DNA from: an uncultured Cytophagales bacterium
GTDB taxonomy: Bacteria > Bacteroidota > Bacteroidia > Cytophagales > Thermonemataceae
Reading direction: 5' to 3'
NCBI GenBank assembly: GCA_937911505.1
Contig: CALEMF010000114.1
Span: 1 to 33,494 of the forward strand
DNA length: 33,494 nucleotides
In this document: in pieces, positions 32,106 through 33,494 of the stretch
Layout of the letters: each line of letters opens with the position of its first letter
Position numbering within the stretch: the first letter of the stretch is position 1
Made by a program: the position numbers and the translations under genes
Notes under the pieces: model-generated
The model's database searches: none
What the model saw: only the letters and a program-made list of their open reading frames with translations
What the model was told of the DNA's origin: nothing

Positions 32106-33494
32106 ATGAGGTCCCGCTACTTATTAGTGATTTTATCACTCTTCTTTTTGACTACCTGTGAGCAAACGGAAGACGTTCCACCGGAGCCACCAGTGATAAG
32201 TGATTTAGCCATTTGTGAAGGAATCAATTTGGTAGAGATTTCTAATGCTTTCTTATTGACTGATTGTACAGAAACGGGGCTTAGAGACGCTATTGAACAG
32301 TACGATACCATCCAATGTGACTGCCCGGAAGGAATTGTCTTCTCAAATGCCATAGAGATCAACAGTGATGTTGTGTTGGATGGAGGCAATGCTACCTTCG
32401 ATGGGAATGGCGTGACACGTATCTTTATTAAACAACCTGGTGCTACCTTTACTTTACAGAATGCCTTGCTTACCAATGGGCGCGCTCCAGATATTCCCAA
32501 TGTTTTCGATAAGTCAGGAGGGTTAATCTTAGCCAGGGGTAATGACACAGGGATGGCCGAAGGAGGTGACCTTACCTGTATCAATGTTACCTTTACCGAA
32601 GGGGTTACTAGTGCGCTTAATGAAAATGATGTAGCAGGAGGGGCTGTTTATGTGTTCAATGTACCACGTGCTACGTTTTCTGATTGCCTTTTTATTAACA
32701 ACCAATCGAGCAATGGAGGAGCCATTGGCGGGCTAGGGAGTGATCTTATTTTGATCAATACTAGCTTTCAAAATAACCGTGCCCTAGGTACTACAGGCCC
32801 ACTTACAGGACACGGCGGGGCTATTAATATCGATGGGGTGGCACTCTCTGGGCAAGAAGGTATCTACTCGGTATGTGGTTGTAGATTTATTGGCAATACG
32901 GCAACTAAGCAAGGTGGTGCTACTAATGCTGTTATTTCTGATGGTTTAGGTACACAAGCGGTCTTCGACCGATGTACTTTTGAAGACAATAAAGTGGGAG
33001 ACGAAACAATGGGTAACGGTGGGGCTATTTTCCATCTAGAAGACGACAATCAGGGAGGTGCTGGTAGTGAAGAAAGTAATTTCAGTCTTATCAATTCTAC
33101 CTTTAGTAACAACGAAGCAGGTAGACAGGGAGGAGGTTTATGGATTATCATTGATGGTAGAGGCACACTAGAAAACTGTACCTTTGACGGCAACCAAGCG
33201 CTCAATGCAGGGGGCTCTCTAGGTGGTGCAATTGCCTTCTCCTCAGATGGCTATGGAGGCAACTATACGCTTACCCATTGTACTTTCTCTGAAAATGCTA
33301 CCCAACATTTTGGAGGAGGCATTTTTGGAGCTAATAACAACCAGATTACTCTCAATAATAGTCTTCTCTACCTTAATACAGGTACTTTTGAGTTTGAAGG
33401 TCACCAGATAGCGGGCCCAGCGGACTATGAAGGAGAGGCAAATCTACAGTTTCCTACTACACGTTTTAATGGTTCTGTCGATCAGGTTGTCCCA
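32106..33494 (+). CDS. Pmp-like beta-helix lipoprotein, 3' end outside window
   Basis: An open frame of 463 codons without a stop runs from ATG 32,106 to the right edge. The start RSRYLLVILSLFFLTTC gives a lipoprotein signal with Cys18 as the lipidation site. It is followed by acidic EQTED, which in Bacteroidota may favour surface display. From ~residue 90 the sequence is a chain of right-handed beta-helix turns with repeated GGAI/GGAV and FxxN-like segments: GGAVYVFN, FIGN, GGAIN, CTFEDN, GGAIFHL, TFSNN, GGGLWI, CTFDGN, GGAIAF, CTFSEN and GGGIFG. These echo the polymorphic outer-membrane protein (Pmp) repeats of Chlamydia. The full length is unknown; a C-terminal anchoring or enzyme domain could lie beyond the edge. 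Adhesion or glycan binding are possibilities only. Confidence 0.85.
   Translation, partial: MRSRYLLVILSLFFLTTCEQTEDVPPEPPVISDLAICEGINLVEISNAFLLTDCTETGLRDAIEQYDTIQCDCPEGIVFSNAIEINSDVVLDGGNATFDGNGVTRIFIKQPGATFTLQNALLTNGRAPDIPNVFDKSGGLILARGNDTGMAEGGDLTCINVTFTEGVTSALNENDVAGGAVYVFNVPRATFSDCLFINNQSSNGGAIGGLGSDLILINTSFQNNRALGTTGPLTGHGGAINIDGVALSGQEGIYSVCGCRFIGNTATKQGGATNAVISDGLGTQAVFDRCTFEDNKVGDETMGNGGAIFHLEDDNQGGAGSEESNFSLINSTFSNNEAGRQGGGLWIIIDGRGTLENCTFDGNQALNAGGSLGGAIAFSSDGYGGNYTLTHCTFSENATQHFGGGIFGANNNQITLNNSLLYLNTGTFEFEGHQIAGPADYEGEANLQFPTTRFNGSVDQVVP

Noticed and set aside
32117..32584. Minus-strand open frame of 155 codons opposite the lipoprotein gene
   Set aside because: It is antisense to a clear lipoprotein/beta-helix frame, lacks recognisable motifs and starts far inside that gene.

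Overview
The window reads as Bacteroidota (Bacteroidetes) chromosome, most likely from the Cytophagales side. The main evidence is a type IX secretion (T9SS) sortase-family protein with its PorV-like partner at 25,284-31,389. Tightly packed genes without obvious Shine-Dalgarno sites and promoter-like TTTG/TAnnTTTG elements fit this. No rRNA, tRNA, CRISPR array, insertion sequence or phage gene was seen.

Region 1 (2-21,684) is one plus-strand surface-glycan locus of 23 genes, most overlapping by 1-31 bases or separated by less than 20. It opens with a cut-off DapA/NanA-type aldolase gene. A nonulosonic-acid-like (sialic/legionaminic-type) block follows: a divergent NeuB-like synthase, a canonical NeuB, a NeuD/PglD-type acetyltransferase, a TIM-barrel sugar isomerase/epimerase, and an unusual fusion of CBS domains to a DegT-family aminotransferase. 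Next come up to nine glycosyltransferases of several folds, a second DegT aminotransferase, an SDR epimerase, four SAM methyltransferases and, last, a WecD/WecE-like pair expected to make TDP-4-acetamido-4,6-dideoxygalactose. No flippase, polymerase, initiating phosphosugar transferase, NeuA or NeuC is visible. Those steps must be encoded outside the window or handled by another route.

Region 2 (21,726-25,103) holds a YdjM-type membrane protein, an OafA-type membrane O-acyltransferase that may decorate the glycan, and a minus-strand RlaP-like nucleotidyltransferase.

Region 3 (25,104-31,389) has a 180-base divergent spacer with an unusual TACT-rich direct-repeat tract and a good candidate promoter. 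A PorV-family outer-membrane protein and a 1,677-residue C25-peptidase/PorU-like protein follow. The latter keeps the His/Cys dyad and carries its own C-terminal sorting-like domain, so the pair resembles PorV2/PorU2. Since PorU sortases of known T9SS attach cargo to a surface glycolipid, the nearby glycan locus makes a link plausible but unproven.

Region 4 (31,478-33,494) has a small protein with a C-terminal J domain. A lipoprotein with Pmp-like GGAI/FxxN beta-helix repeats runs off the right edge.
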